Shown piece after piece: positions 22,460 to 34,084 of a stretch of DNA of 64,000 nucleotides. The translations under genes were made by a program, and so were the position numbers. This stretch comes from Gymnopilus junonius (lineage: Eukaryota > Basidiomycota > Agaricomycetes > Agaricales > Galerinaceae). The first letter of the stretch is position 1. Each line of letters starts with the position of its first letter. The notes beneath the pieces are model-generated. The model ran no database searches, was not told the DNA's origin, and saw only the letters and a program-made list of their open reading frames with translations. The DNA lies in contig JADNYJ010000131.1 in the NCBI GenBank assembly GCA_015501075.1, positions 53,238 through 117,237 of the forward strand, in the 5' to 3' direction.

Positions 22460-23599
22460 TCAGAAATCATCAATTTTCTCAACATTTGCCTTGACATTTA
22501 TCTCACCCCAATGACCCACATAGCAGCCATACCTCTCAGTATATCTGAGATTTTGATACCAGAAGATAATCTCAATGTGGTGGACTTGTCTACTTTCCCA
22601 GTCCCTTCTGACAAGAATGCCCCAAAGCTACTTGATCTCACTGATGACATGCTCTTCTCAGAAACAGCCAGCCTCGGAATTGTGTTTTATTTATATCATA
22701 GGCTTGTTTTACATGACATTGTTTATCGCCTATGTAGTGTGACACGGTATGACTCAGTTAATACTCTAAGTGTCCGTGTTTTTTATCTACTTTTGTCGTT
22801 ACATCCCATGGTTTTTATCTAATCATGGCTTGCGATCCGATATCGCTATCGCTAGGGTTAGGAATGGTCACCCTTGCTACTCCCGGAGTTAAGCTATATA
22901 TAGCATCCTACATCATTCTACGCAACACCCCATCATGCAGGTAATCGTTGTCGGCAGCGTGATCCTCGGCAGCCGGTTGCCGTTGAATCCTGAGCAGTTT
23001 AGTCCTCGCAGACTTGTCCTTTCGGGTCGGCTTTAGCCGTCTTTGATGTCGGAATGTCAAACTTCCACCTTGTGGTCCAGTTGGTCTTGCAGACAGGGGA
23101 CTGGTTTACCAGCCTCGGCAATTACCAGGTCATTTGACCCCGTCCCTATCCTTCCAGCTCCCCACGTGCTTCTCAGCAATACCAGCTTTTCACTGGCAAG
23201 GAGAGTAACATCACCATAATTTCATCAACAAGGTCAGCAAGCGTGGGTACGTCATTATCGGCCACTGTGGCTCTATTTGGTCCGACCGCACCTAAGTATA
23301 CCGACAGCATTCTTAAAGCCTTCCCAAACACAAGCTATTTTACCACGGTGTCACCCGGGGGCATGTGAAATGTCACATGGTGTCTAAAGTGTTTTAACCA
23401 TGTAACCGGCAGGGTTCGAACTTGTGTCCTACTGACTAACCTAGGGTTATTCCGCGATGGTGCCACCTGAGCCACCGCGGCCAGCCTCATCCAAGATGAA
23501 CAATGGGTTGCATTTTTACAATCTCTGGCCATGCCAACAGGTAAAGAAACTCTAGAAATATGTGAACAAAGGGGCATTGCATTGGAAGCCAGTCAATAG
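22460..23599 (+). pseudogene. unknown ORF split by a nested insertion
   Basis: The frame runs through IPEDNLNVVDLSTFPVPSD and DLTDDMLFSETASL up to 22675. It is then interrupted by the insertion, and continues in the same frame after the second copy of the duplication (IQDEQWVAFLQSLAMPTGKE) to a stop at 23597-23599. The exact continuity across the insertion shows that the insert is what broke it. No family recognised; probably host sequence carried by the hAT element. Confidence 0.6.
22676..23479 (-). mobile_element. insertion with tRNA-like pol III promoter head (SINE-like), 9-bp duplication
   Basis: The 9-bp sequence GCCAGCCTC occurs at 22667-22675 and at 23480-23488. Reading the minus strand from about 23480, the first ~80 bases contain an A box TGGCTCAGGTGG (23474-23463) and a B box GTTCGAACC (23421-23413), spaced roughly as in a tRNA with a long variable arm. 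The minus-strand end is A-rich (TATAAATAAAACACAATT). At about 804 bp it is long for a SINE, so it may be composite. CpG is plentiful, unlike the host element, so it is younger. Confidence 0.7.
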
Positions 23600-23802
23600 T
23601 AGTGCATAATCAACAGTTGCAAGAAGCCTGTGGAGTCATTGAGCACTGCAGGTGGCAAAAAAATAATATATTAAATATTTAATGCATGTGACATGTAAGT
23701 TACTGGTAATTTACCTGGTAAGTTACCTAGGTGGGACTGGGAGGGGGTAACTTACCAGTAAGTAATCCCCCTGGGAGTTTTTTATGCAACCCTAGTTCCC
23801 AC

Positions 23803-24318
23803 ACAAGTGCTCTTTGAGGTTTCTTGATAGTGGTGAGTCACTTGACTCAAAAGGGGCCCAAAATAATTACAAATGTGTACAGTAAATAGGTATACTACTT
23901 CATATTATCATTCTCCATGTCAGCCATAAGGGTTTCTGGCATGCAACAATGACCACAGTATTTTTTGTTTGCCCATGCTGCTTGTTTCCCTGTTAATCTG
24001 TGATAATAGGCATCTGTAAAACCTAAGAAATAAATAATGGACATGAGATAAATTTACATCTGCAATAATTAGATGCAATTACCTTTGCATTTCATTGATA
24101 GTGACCTTTTCAAGAGCAGCTATCATATTTTCTTCAAGGTCCTCCTTTGTGGAAGGAGGATTTAAGCAGTAATGATACTTTGACCATCCCCAGGGCCCAA
24201 ACCATCTCAAGAGGGTTCAGTTTGCAATGAAACTTTGGAAGGAATATTACATCAAAGCCTCACTTGGTACAGTGTTCTTCCAGCAAGGATTTGATGTTGC
24301 ATCATATCATTAGGCTCA
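23803..24318. other. no gene seen
   Basis: CpG-poor flank to the right of the hAT element. Short frames only; I see nothing recognisable. Confidence 0.35.
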
Positions 24319-24398
24319 TTACAGCCCTTTGCATAATTCCGTGAAAATCGAACAATTCCAAAATTGATCAGGTGACCGTGAGCCTCAGCCAAACAAAG
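24319..24398 (-). repeat. left arm of an 80-bp inverted duplication
   Basis: Reverse complement of 25205-25284 with two differences, both CACGG here (on the minus strand) against CATGG in the other arm. It lies in a minus-strand frame reading FGIVRFSRNYAKGC. Confidence 0.85.
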
Positions 24399-25204
24399 GA
24401 GATTATGATTAGATCGATTGATGGCTCTGCTAATGACCTCTTGCCATGCCTGCCACCATATCTGATGACTTGAAAGAGCAGAGGAAATTAAAGGCCATGC
24501 AGGCTGTTCTATACACCTGATCGACAAAGTAATATTAAACTACTGAAATTTTGGACAAGTCAACAACCCTTTCAAATGTCGATGGTTACTAGCTTGCTGA
24601 CCTTCGGGAAGTGGAGCAGCATCTACAGCATCCATGGGAGCTAGAAAATGAATCAGAGAGAGTCAGGCAAGGAAGCAATACAAACATACTACTAGGTATA
24701 GCAAATGCCAACTGGTGTGCAAGCTCAACTTGAGCACCATGGAATTCCAGTGTGCCAGGAACATAATATGGATGTGCAAGCTAAAGAACAGCAGTCGGCA
24801 GCACGATGAGCTCATGGAATGTTGATCCCTGCTTGGGATTGTCCTTCGACCAACAACTAGCCATAGGAATGAGCTGAGAGAAACAGATGAGAGAAACAAA
24901 CAGTAGGGGATGGCTTGAAAGTGTCCTCACAGTGCTTGGTCCTCAAAAAAATGGGTCGACTCGACTCACTCCCTTTCATCCTTCCATCTTGGTGCTAATA
25001 TGAAGAGGTCAAGGGTGGGTGAGTCGATTGAATGCGATGGTATCTTAAGGAATATGCAGCCCAATCAGCCAAGAGCCAGGGGTGGCGATTTCATCAGAAG
25101 ACTGACCGGTAATATCGACGGCATCACAGGACTGCAAGGTGGCAATGGAGGTGAAGGATCAGCGATGGTGTCGACCAGCAGGAGACTGATAATCAAGCTG
25201 TGCC
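24399..25204. other. spacer between the inverted arms, decayed coding pieces
   Basis: Minus-strand pieces such as YYVPGTLEFHGAQVELAHQL at about 24.76-24.70 kb look coding, but no complete frame or known family could be assigned. A short plus-strand frame is at 25000-25218. Confidence 0.3.
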
Positions 25205-25284
25205 CTTTGTTTGGCTGAGGCTCATGGTCACCTGATCAATTTTGGAATTGTTCGATTTTCATGGAATTATGCAAAGGGCTGTAA
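25205..25284 (+). repeat. right arm of an 80-bp inverted duplication
   Basis: Inverted partner of 24319-24398. The duplicated peptide here is FGIVRFSWNYAKGC. The arms are 806 bp apart. Confidence 0.85.
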
Positions 25285-26160
25285 GCAGATGCATGTTATC
25301 ATCCATGCTGTCTGGCATGTCTTCAATGGGAATCTCATGTTTTCTCTTCAGATTACATGACTTCTTGCCTTTCTGGTTATTTAATATCAGAATCTCTGCA
25401 AAAGATGTGTCCAAAATTAGTGGATTACATACAGGTGCTTTGTTCTCCTTCCCACTGGGCACCAGTGTTGATTCTGTTATTCCTTTTTTGGCTTTAACCT
25501 TTCAAGTCTTTTTGGTATTTGCTAGAGCCCATCTCCCTAAGTTTCTGAGTACTCCTAGAGCCCTGCAGGGCATGGATATGAGCCTCTAAGTCTTGCTGAT
25601 CATGAAAATGAGGTAAAAAAGTATGTATTTCCTTAATGGCACTTTGACTATATAGAAATTCAGAAAAAGGGTTGCAGGGTGCCCTTGATATTCTCATTTC
25701 CTATCGACCCCTGTGGCTCGATAAGGGAATTTACCCCGTTTGCAAGCACCATTAAAGAAATGGCAATTTCGTGGATTTTGTCATGCTTAGTCACATGACA
25801 TGGTGAAGGCATGATCAGCCTAACATCACGCATCTCTTCTTGACTCCCACCACATTGTTTGACCATTTTGCAATGCCTCCTCACATGAAGCAAGTAACTG
25901 TGCTCTATGGAGAGAATAAGTTGCAAACCTCCTTCAAAATACCACATGATCTACCTCATGAAGAAGCTAAAGAAACCAGAGAGAATGAGATTTGTTGACA
26001 CCTGTGCAAACTGGAGGATGACGGTGTCATGCCACACATCGAGCTGGATCCTGAATGCACAGATTTCTTTCCCTGTAAGCTGTCACTGAAACATACTTCT
26101 TTTAAAGTATAATACTGACATCAGCCAATTTTTTCCCCCAATGTGACTGCCACAGGTGAG
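25285..26160. other. decayed region, no assignable gene
   Basis: Contains minus-strand stretches (KENKAPVCNPLILDTSF near 25.45 kb, and 25660-25947) and a plus-strand one (FVDTCANWRMTVSCHTSSW near 26.0 kb). I could not join them into a model or recognise a family. Confidence 0.3.
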
Positions 26161-26186
26161 TCTGATGGCGATATTGCCATGATCGT

Positions 26187-27222
26187 ATGGCCGCCACAGA
26201 TCCCAACACCAAGCTCACACCTTTGCCAATGGTGGAAGCCTTTGTTAAGACAGCTTCGGAGCTTCAGGATGTCCATTCGAAGAAGGCAATTGAATCACTG
26301 ATCGATAGTCCTACTATGAGCACAGATTTGAAAAAGAAGAATAGAAAGATAAACAAAAACCAGGGCAAGCAACCGAGTGTGTTCTTCCATCTTTATTTTT
26401 ACATTTCATGCTCAATTTCATGGCTTAAAAGACCCATCCATCAGCGATGATTTAGCCACCAAGCAGCCTAGTGCATTGTTTTTCTTATGTTTTATCTTTC
26501 TGTGCATAATTGTAAATTAGGCAATGGACTTTCACTTGATGAACTTATGTGCCGAATTATGGCATTGGAAGTGGAAATGCACCAAATTCCTGAATTGGAA
26601 GTGGAGATGCACCGAATTCCTGAATTGGAAGCAGAGATGCACTGATTGGAAGCAGAGATGTGCTGAATTCCTGAATTGGAAGTGGAGACGCGCCAATTGG
26701 AAGCAGAGACATGCCGATTGGAGAGTGAAATGACTAAATTGAGGGAGGACATGTTCACCATATATCTACCCTTTCCATCTTCATTTTTCCAGTCATTCAT
26801 TCTACATTTTATTATAGGACCATGCAGCCATCAATAAAATCTGCCTACATATTCTGCTTGACTTGGCACGCAATAAACTGGCCACTCTCTGCAGATTTCA
26901 AGACTGGGAAGATTGGAAGAATACCGACAGAGACATGGTAACCACTGTGAAGACTGTTGTTCCATCCCATCCAATGGTGCTGGAGGCTTGGAAGGACCTT
27001 GCTCAACATTCTGATGCCTTGAATTTCATTGTATCCCCAAATTCAATCCACCTTCAAGGTAATGTGGCTGCACACAAGTCAGGTGAATCCCTTATTGCAG
27101 AGAGTATCTTTTCCTTGCCTGAACCTTCTCAGGATAGGAGGATGATGATGACTATATTCACTACATATTATGGTCATCCTTCTATTGTGGAAGGTTTATC
27201 TCCCATTGCAATCCCTTTGTAG
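26187..27222 (+). pseudogene. unknown gene with repeated coiled-coil exon
   Basis: Three open segments in the same direction: 26187-26370 (LPMVEAFVKTASELQDVHSK, then a Lys-rich end), 26520-26755, and 26820-27222 (HILLDLARNKLATLCRFQDW to SPIAIPL). The middle segment repeats an 11-residue unit close to IPELEVEMHR, giving a coiled coil. Two of its codons are TGA where neighbouring repeats have CGA, which is CpG decay. The neighbours suggest one gene with short introns. Function unknown. Confidence 0.45.
26590..26720 (+). repeat. degenerate 21/33-bp tandem repeat in the coiled-coil exon
   Basis: Units built on GAATTGGAAG(T/C)(G/A)GAGATGCACCG with or without AATTCCT. The repeat encodes LE(V/A)EMHRIPE units. 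Confidence 0.75.
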
Positions 27223-27650
27223 CTCCCTGCCATGTAATTCTGTACTGCTACAAGGTGATCTTCAGAGCCTTTTATATGATCAATGAGTGTCCCTGCATAC
27301 CTGTTACTCATTTGCTGTCATCCATGTACTGCAGATGATAAGTGCCTTGGCATCACAGTTCCCAAGCCAAGGACATCTCAACTGCCTTGAAAAGCCATGA
27401 AGGAAACATAAGCCTTTAGTGGATTCAGCAGCACGGACGCTGACCTGAGGACATGAAATGCCTGTTGTACATATTACAGTCTTTAATGGTCCATTTGTAT
27501 GCTGAAATTTTTGTTTCTTTTTTTTCTTTCCACAACCATCCTAGCACTAAATTTTAATGTCTAAACTAAAATATGGTATGTAAATATAATTTCTATCAAG
27601 TTTCAAGGTATCGGGATGAGAAATAGTTGAATCCTGGTGATGGGAACATC
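27223..27650. other. no gene seen
   Basis: AT-rich, CpG-poor sequence with a pyrimidine run near 27.51-27.53 kb. Nothing recognisable. Confidence 0.35.
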
Positions 27651-28077
27651 AGAGAGGGTTTTTTGGGGAAAATGCCTCATTTGTACATTGTCACATAGAC
27701 TGTGACTTGCTGCCATCTTAAGTGGAGTTGCACAATTCCCACTATCATCACGAGCCAGTCACATGATGTCACATACACACCATGGTCACATTTCTTGATA
27801 CATCAAGATTCCATGAGTTCTTGACCATTTCCCTCCATTTTTTCTGCAGAATGTAGATAATATAACATGTATAATATATAAAAACAACTTTATAGTTTGA
27901 AAAAACTCAAATATGAGTTCAAATTACAGTACTATAGCAGAATTCTCTGCTGTATTCAATTACACCATCTCCTCCTCCTCTGACAACTCACTTTCCCAAT
28001 CTTCCTCCTTGTCTTCCACATCTTCTAAGCCTTCAAAATATTCTCCTTCACTTTCTTAATCATTTCCAATATTCATT

Positions 28078-30300
28078 TTCCCTCAGAATACAAATCAATT
28101 GCATCTGAGAGTGCACTGCGTATCCCTGCAACCAAAGTTGGCAAAGGTCCCTGCTGCAGATTTGGGGCACCAGCACTCTTGAAGATCTTCAGCTGATCCT
28201 TTAAGGCCACACCCTTTAGTGCTACAACCTTCTCCTTGTTGAGAATGATATTTGATTCTGCAATTCATGCTGCAGTTTCCTTTGCTTTCTGCTCCTGAGC
28301 CTCCTTGCATGTAGTTTTCTCTGCCTGTCACTTGTCACGAAATTCAACAAGCTCCTTGCAGCACTGCCTCTCTTCACCATTAGAATTTTGAGCCAGTGCA
28401 TGAATGTAATGGTAATCTTCCTCCTTTGTAAATTTTGCAGCCATGAATGCTTGTGTGTTGTTCTGGAAAAACATTGATAAAGCATTATGGCTGAGAAGTG
28501 TGAGCTGTGGTTGATATCACATAAGATGTTGGAATGCTCCTAGAGTACCCTCATTTTCATCATTGGTAGCAGGCATCCATCAAGCTCTCTCTCCTCTGCA
28601 GTTGCCTCATCAATCAATCCACCTGGTGCAAATTCAGATGTAAAGTGCTCCTATGTCTCTGCTGCTCCTTTAAAAAAAGCAAGCAAGAGGTCACAAAAAT
28701 GTAGAAGTGAGGGAATAAGCTCAAGGATCTTCTTTACAACAGCGGATTTTTCCATTCTTCACCATCTAATGTTGCTGTTCTATTTATTGAATGCTTCTTT
28801 TCCTAACTCAGCCACTGCCTCCTCAATCATAATTGCCTTTTTCTCAGCCTTCTTGATATCAGAGAGGTTGTTCCATTTGTGCTCCCCACCTGCCTTCTTT
28901 ATCATCTTCTCCTCTGCTTTCTTGAAGTGTTCTGAAATGTTGTTAAGAGTGATTTCAAGCATCTTGTCTTCCCCAAGTTGTTGATCCACAGCCCAAGCTT
29001 TAAGTTCTTCTAGCATTTGAGCATCTTTTTTCTCCTTTGAGCAGTGGTCAGTATTCATGCCTGCTAGTTTGATCATGATATCAACAAATTTGACCAGACT
29101 GCCACCAGAGCACTTTCCAAATGGACTTTCATTGTAAACCTTGAGAATCTTCTCCGGAGTATTTTTCCAGTCTGAAATAGCCTCCTCACTGGAACCATCT
29201 TGGGAGGATTGAATTCCAAATGTCCTGGTAGCTCATTGCTTTGTGCTACTTTCTGGTAATGCATAATCTTTGACAAGAAGGTGGACATGATGAGAGTTAT
29301 AATTGATGCTTAATAGCTTGTACCATCAGCACTGAAGGTCATACTTTCAGCATTCTTCATTTCATGTCCAAGTTGAATCTGTGCAGCAAAGTACCCTTCC
29401 CAAAGAATATGTGAAATAGAAGGATGGCTGATGGTCCCCACAGTGGTGATTCCAGCAGACTTCAGAACAGTGGTAATAACCTCACTGATATAGTTTCATG
29501 AGCAGCCAGCTTTTACTAGCAGATGAATGACATTATGTGTCTCTTCTGTGAAAACACCTTTGATCATCAGATGATGAACAGTATGCTGCTGCAATATCTT
29601 GGCCTCATATTTGCTATTGCCTTCTTTTTCATTTCACTGGAGAGTTTGACCTTCTTGCAAAGTCTATTTGCACTTTTGCACAAGGCCTTGAGTTCCTGAG
29701 TAGAAGTATGAAGCTTTGAATATGTTTTGTCTAGCTGTGAAGTCTATTGGGCCATAGCATTTGAAAGTTTACTTCAGAGACCTTCATTTTCCTTCTTGAG
29801 AAGTTCAAGAGCTATTGCTGACTGCTGAGACCCTCTGAGATATTGACAAGAAGCTTCTTTTTCAGCTACTTTGAGAATTTCCACCTGTTGTTCCAATTGA
29901 GTCAATTTTTGTTGTCCTCATTTGGTGGTTTGGCACTGCATGCGAAGCTCATGATAGGTGGCTTTCTGTTTCTTCTTCCAATCAGCAGCATCCTCTTTGA
30001 ACTTCTTCATCTTCTCTTTAGATTTCTCAAGATTTGATTGTAGTTTTTCACATTCTCTTTCTTTCTGAGTGAGCAGCTGCTCTAACTCTTCAATATGTGA
30101 GTTTGCCATTTTCAGTTGATCCCAGAGGTCATTTCTTGCTGCCTCAGAGTCCATAACAGTCTTCTTTTCAGCTGCAGCTGCTAGGCCTTTTGCTTGGGCT
30201 GCAGCTAGCTGCTTTTTTGTACTGAGGGTGCCATGGAAGAGAATCCTGCTAGTATAAGTAACTTGAGTAAGTAAATAGCCTCTCAATTATATTCTATTGA
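28078..30300 (-). pseudogene. near-complete copy of the agaricomycete repetitive coiled-coil family
   Basis: From the N-terminal side on the minus strand: a long coiled coil (KQLAAAQAKGLAAAAEKKTV, SHIEELEQLLTQKERECEKL), then AIALELLKKENEGL, KALCKSANRLCKKVKLSSEM, GYFAAQIQLGHEMKNAESMT, FSADGTSY, GMNTDHCSKEKKDAQMLEEL, and a C-terminus matching 19.7-20.2 kb. The FSADGTS block with downstream conserved residues could be part of an RNase H-like transposase fold, but I cannot prove that. In-frame TGA codons occur after CQTTK, after ENEGL and after KAGCS, all explained by CGA to TGA. Family known to me only as abundant and unnamed in mushroom genomes. Confidence 0.6.
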
Positions 30301-31130
30301 ATCAACATACTTCAGATTCACAAAAAATATAACTGCAAGAGATGTTCAAAATGTACTAGATTGTCTATAACCTTTTTTGAGCTTATAGGTAATGCTGAGA
30401 GCCAACTTATAACTTACAATGTTGGAGGATATGATCCAATATCCAAAAAATGCAAAAAAATGCGAAACAATGTGGTAAATTTGGGGAGATTTCTTGGATA
30501 TGCCAGTTATTATGATGGTAAGTGTATAAGAGCTACTATTATAAAAATTAGAACATGTTTCTGAAGTGTTTCTGTCATGCAAGGCCACTGCACACATCCC
30601 ATGTGTATGCCATGAGCCGCAGAATCCTAATTTGGACTAAGATCAGTGGCTGTGTAGTGCCTATTTTGCTTGCTTCATCTTGTGAAGAATGTTACTCCAC
30701 AACGAAAGAGAATTGAGACTAGTTTTGCAGAGACGAAATGATCAGCTAACATGTAGCTACAACTCTCCAGGGACAGATTTTTGATTAATGTCTCATAACT
30801 ATGTTAAAGCATATATTTCTTATGTCTATCTTTACATCTAGGATAGCAATAAAAATTCTGGCCCTGGAGATCGATTCTGAATTTGAATCTAAGCAAAATT
30901 GCTCTATAAATGAGATCAGCAGCTGTAGTTGTTGTTGAGTTATACTCCAATCATCCTGAAGGCTCATATTTGGCAGGCAATTGTGACCTATTTCGCGTTT
31001 ATTGTTGAAATAATGTGTTTTAATTATAAAAAATGGGCCAAATACATTAAAGTACACTGCATTAACATATACTACACTTCAGATGTTGCGAATCAGTGGT
31101 GTGGAAGGCGCAAACACCATGTCTCAAGAA
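30301..31130. other. AT-rich region, no clear gene
   Basis: Short frames at 30361-30564 (+) and 30785-31057 (-), neither with a recognisable motif. Likely the 5' flank of the coiled-coil element. Confidence 0.3.
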
Positions 31131-31450
31131 ATTGGTCGTGTCACACCGTGATGCTGCATGTGACTGGGTAGCACCATTACCATCTTAAGGGGGCCATTGC
31201 GATATGTGACAGCATTTGGAGACATCACACCTGTGATGTGCCATCGCATGTGACTCCCGAAAATCCTGCCTTTTCACAAAAATCCCATCCTCCTCAGGAA
31301 ACGGACAGAAATGCATGAATCTAAGTGCTGGAATGTTTGGTTTATCCACATGGCATTGTATTTACCACAAAATTTTGCAGAAAATACTGCTATTCCTATG
31401 CCGCACTTTGAAATGAATTTTTGATCAAATCCCCCTTTTGGAAGATTTTC

Positions 31451-32016
31451 CAGTGTTGTATTCTAAGGGGTTAATAACCCTTGAAATCATTCTTAAGATT
31501 TAAGGCCTTAATATTGATTTTAATTAAGGGTAAATTAAGGTATTATTAAGGGCAAGCCCAAAAAAGATAAGCATGAGGTCAGCCTTCGAAGTCATCACCA
31601 GAACCCTCTAACTCACCATCATCTGGTGTCGGATTCTCATCTGCTTCCTCATCAGCAAGGAGCTCCATTAGCCTCACCTTTTCTATATAGGCCTGTTGCC
31701 TCTGGAGGCACCATGTTTGTTCCTCTGCACTTGTCTCTTTGCATCCTCCAAATAGCACAGGCATAGAAGATGAGGACACACCCAAGTGCTCATTGGTAGG
31801 AAAGATGGTCCAATAAATTTGCTTTTCATTGCCCTCCCCAATTTCAAATTATCAATGTGCACATCATTCATGCAATGACCATTGGTAATATTACATTAGT
31901 TATTTTTAAGGCCTTAAGTTAAGGGTTAGGATCATTCATTGCTGATTCTAAGATTTAACTTAAAATGTAATTAAGGCTTAAACATTATTAACCCCAAGGC
32001 CTTAGCTTCAACACTG
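31451..32016. mobile_element. small hAT-type element, 8-bp duplication AGATTTTC
   Basis: 566 bp, starting CAGTGTTG and ending CAACACTG, with AGATTTTC at 31443-31450 and 32017-32024. Both ends are followed by GGGGTTAATAA and TTAAGGCCTTAA-type palindromes. The middle holds a minus-strand fragment (YIEKVRLMELLADEEADENP) of unknown origin. Confidence 0.88.
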
Positions 32017-32024
32017 AGATTTTC

Positions 32025-33076
32025 CGATTCGCTCATCAGACGCCTCATGTCCTGCATCGAAAACATTGCTAGATCATAGCCTTGGTATATCTGCACCATA
32101 CATGTACTATAATATGTAGTATTACAGCAAAATAATTCCAAAAAGTGTAAATGTACAAGTGACCCATGGTGTACAAATAGGCCGTTAAAGACTGTAGCTG
32201 CCGTAGTGCTGAATCATGATCATGATCTTCCCTGTCAATGAATCTGCCAGAAAGCAGACTGCGACATAGACATTGAATGGTGTTGAATGTCATTGAATGA
32301 AGCAGAAAGGAAAGGACATTGTCCAGCATGACATACAAAAGCTGATAGTGACATGAGAAAGAGGATGCGAAAGCCTGGCGAACCACATGCTGTCGACATT
32401 TGGAAAAGGTACAACTAAAAATACAACACAGTCAGGAGATGGCAATAGAGAAATGCGAACATAGAAGGAAGACACACCAGAAAGCACCATGTAAAGAACA
32501 CTTCTCCTCACTCTTTGCATCCTCTCCAACCCATCTGGCGATCATATAGCGCTTCACACAGGTCCTGAGCATGAACTGAACCATGCTGCCTGAGCATACT
32601 GACGTTTTATTCTCCTCATTACTGGTTATCGCCATCTAGTTGTATCAGTGGATGAGATGAGACGATAAACAGGTGCAAAGGACCATAAAACGAGTATTAG
32701 GAGCTGGACACAACAAGGTTCTCCCAGCAGACAACTGACCTTTTCCCATAACAGGTGCGTCTTCACCATAATCTCTGCGCTAGATCACTTGTCAAGCAGA
32801 CATGCAGCTGAACGAAGTCCCAAGGGAGCCAAAAAGGAATCTAGCCAAAAAGACGCATTATATGGGGGTAAAGGAATATAACCATGAAACGAAAACATAC
32901 CTGCTGAAGCTGGTGGATCAAAATCCCACAACCAAGTCAATTATGCAAGCACTCACATCGCTGCATCCACATAGGGCAGCATGTCCAGACTGTAAGACAC
33001 CTACTATTGCATGTACTGCCACTAGAAACAGCCGAGTAAGAGACTTAAATTAGGGAGAACCAAGGGATATGCTTAC
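32025..33076. other. possible 3' part of the minus-strand gene
   Basis: Scattered short frames. A donor site on the minus strand at 33076 shows that the neighbouring gene continues in this direction, but I could not place its remaining exons. Confidence 0.3.
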
Positions 33077-34021
33077 CAGGAATTTCCGCCGTCCATCTCG
33101 ACCCAAGGAGGTAATGAGTCCTCTGCCCATAATGGATTTCCCGACCCACCATCAAGGTAGCCAACTTTAATTCGAGTTGTGGGTGTGTCAACATTTTACT
33201 CTTGAGAAGATGAGGCAGCAGTCCCAGTGCTCAATGTATCTCTTGAGCTTAGTTGCGTGGTATGAAGTTTGGAAGGAATCTTCCAATTGCCATTATAATC
33301 ATATAGCTCCAAGGCACTCCTACATTAATTGAACAGTACTGATATATTCAAAACATTATGACCTATGTGTAGATAGATGAAATACTAGCTTACCATAGAT
33401 TAGAGGAGCCGGCAACAGCAGTGGTGTCCATGCTGGATGTCGAGGAATAGTGCCCAGTCGAATATATTTCGTTATTAGATATTTTCATTAAGATCGCGGG
33501 CATATATCTTATAATTTAAGAGAAACACAGTACCTGGAGCATTGAAGCTCGAAGCACCATGAAATGCACATCCATATTTAAAGGGAGGGAGGGGTGGCAG
33601 CATGCAGATAGGAAGCTGTCGGAGGTTCAAATACAATTCGAAGACATTCTAGATAAAAAATTAGCATAAGTCAGACATACAGACACAGATCGCCACTCAC
33701 CATGCATCGAAGGATGTGGGTAGCATCCAGCTACGCCCTCGATCGTGTCCGATTTGCTGTAGGTTAGATTATTGTGTTAGTAGTTACCAGTGGATATATG
33801 AATGTACTTACCTTGGAAGAATTGGCTCTGAAGCCGAAGCGGCTCGGAGCACCATGAACAGAGGAGTACACAGAGAGTACACGACCAGTTGTACCCCCGG
33901 CGTAAACATCAGAGGTCGTAACTACGCCGTGCTGCATCTCTGCAGACTCCAAATCTGCCAGCAGTACACAGGTGCACAAACAGAATGGCCGCCCATCCAG
34001 CCCACAACTGACGCAAAACAT
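33077..34021 (-). CDS. unknown multi-exon gene
   Basis: Minus-strand exons are marked by good GT donors at about 33811 (GTAAGTACAT), 33702 (GTGAGTGGCG), 33534 (GTACTGTG), 33394 (GTAAGCTAG) and 33076 (GTAAGCATA). Exon peptides include FCVSCGLDGRPFCLCTCVLL (a Cys-rich start at 34021), LRQLPICMLPPLPPFKYGC, ELYDYNGNWKIPSKLHTTQ and GYLDGGSGNPLWAEDSLPPW. One exon contains an in-frame TAA, and one junction does not keep frame, so it may be decaying. CpG is normal. No family recognised. Confidence 0.45.
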
Positions 34022-34084
34022 GTAATGGCAGTTAAACTCCCACTACGGGTTCAACGAACGCGGTGGAAGGGGCAACAGGAGCAA

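Larger units (their letters stand above)
22157..23794. mobile_element. hAT-type element, 8-bp duplication GTTCCCAC
   Basis: Inverted ends TAGGGTTGTGTAAAAAACT (left) and, read inward from the right, TAGGGTTGCATAAAAAACT. The duplication GTTCCCAC is at 22149-22156 and 23795-23802. GGTAAGTTACC-like palindromes lie inside both ends. It contains an ORF and a nested insertion; without the insertion it would be about 825 bp. Confidence 0.9.
27660..31265 (-). mobile_element. probable DNA element bounded by GTCAC/GTGAC clusters
   Basis: Both borders (27.69-27.80 and 31.13-31.24 kb) carry several GTCAC/GTGAC motifs, a CCATCTTAAG box, and the related words TTTCTTGA/TCAAGAAA near CCATG. They flank the long coiled-coil family gene. 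I found no clear terminal repeat or duplication, so the limits are approximate. Confidence 0.4.

Noticed and set aside
26524..26733. A Trp/Lys-rich frame (LNWKWRCTEF-type repeats)
   Set aside because: The other frame of the same tandem repeat gives a regular heptad coiled coil with stops explained by CGA to TGA, so the Trp-rich reading is a shadow.
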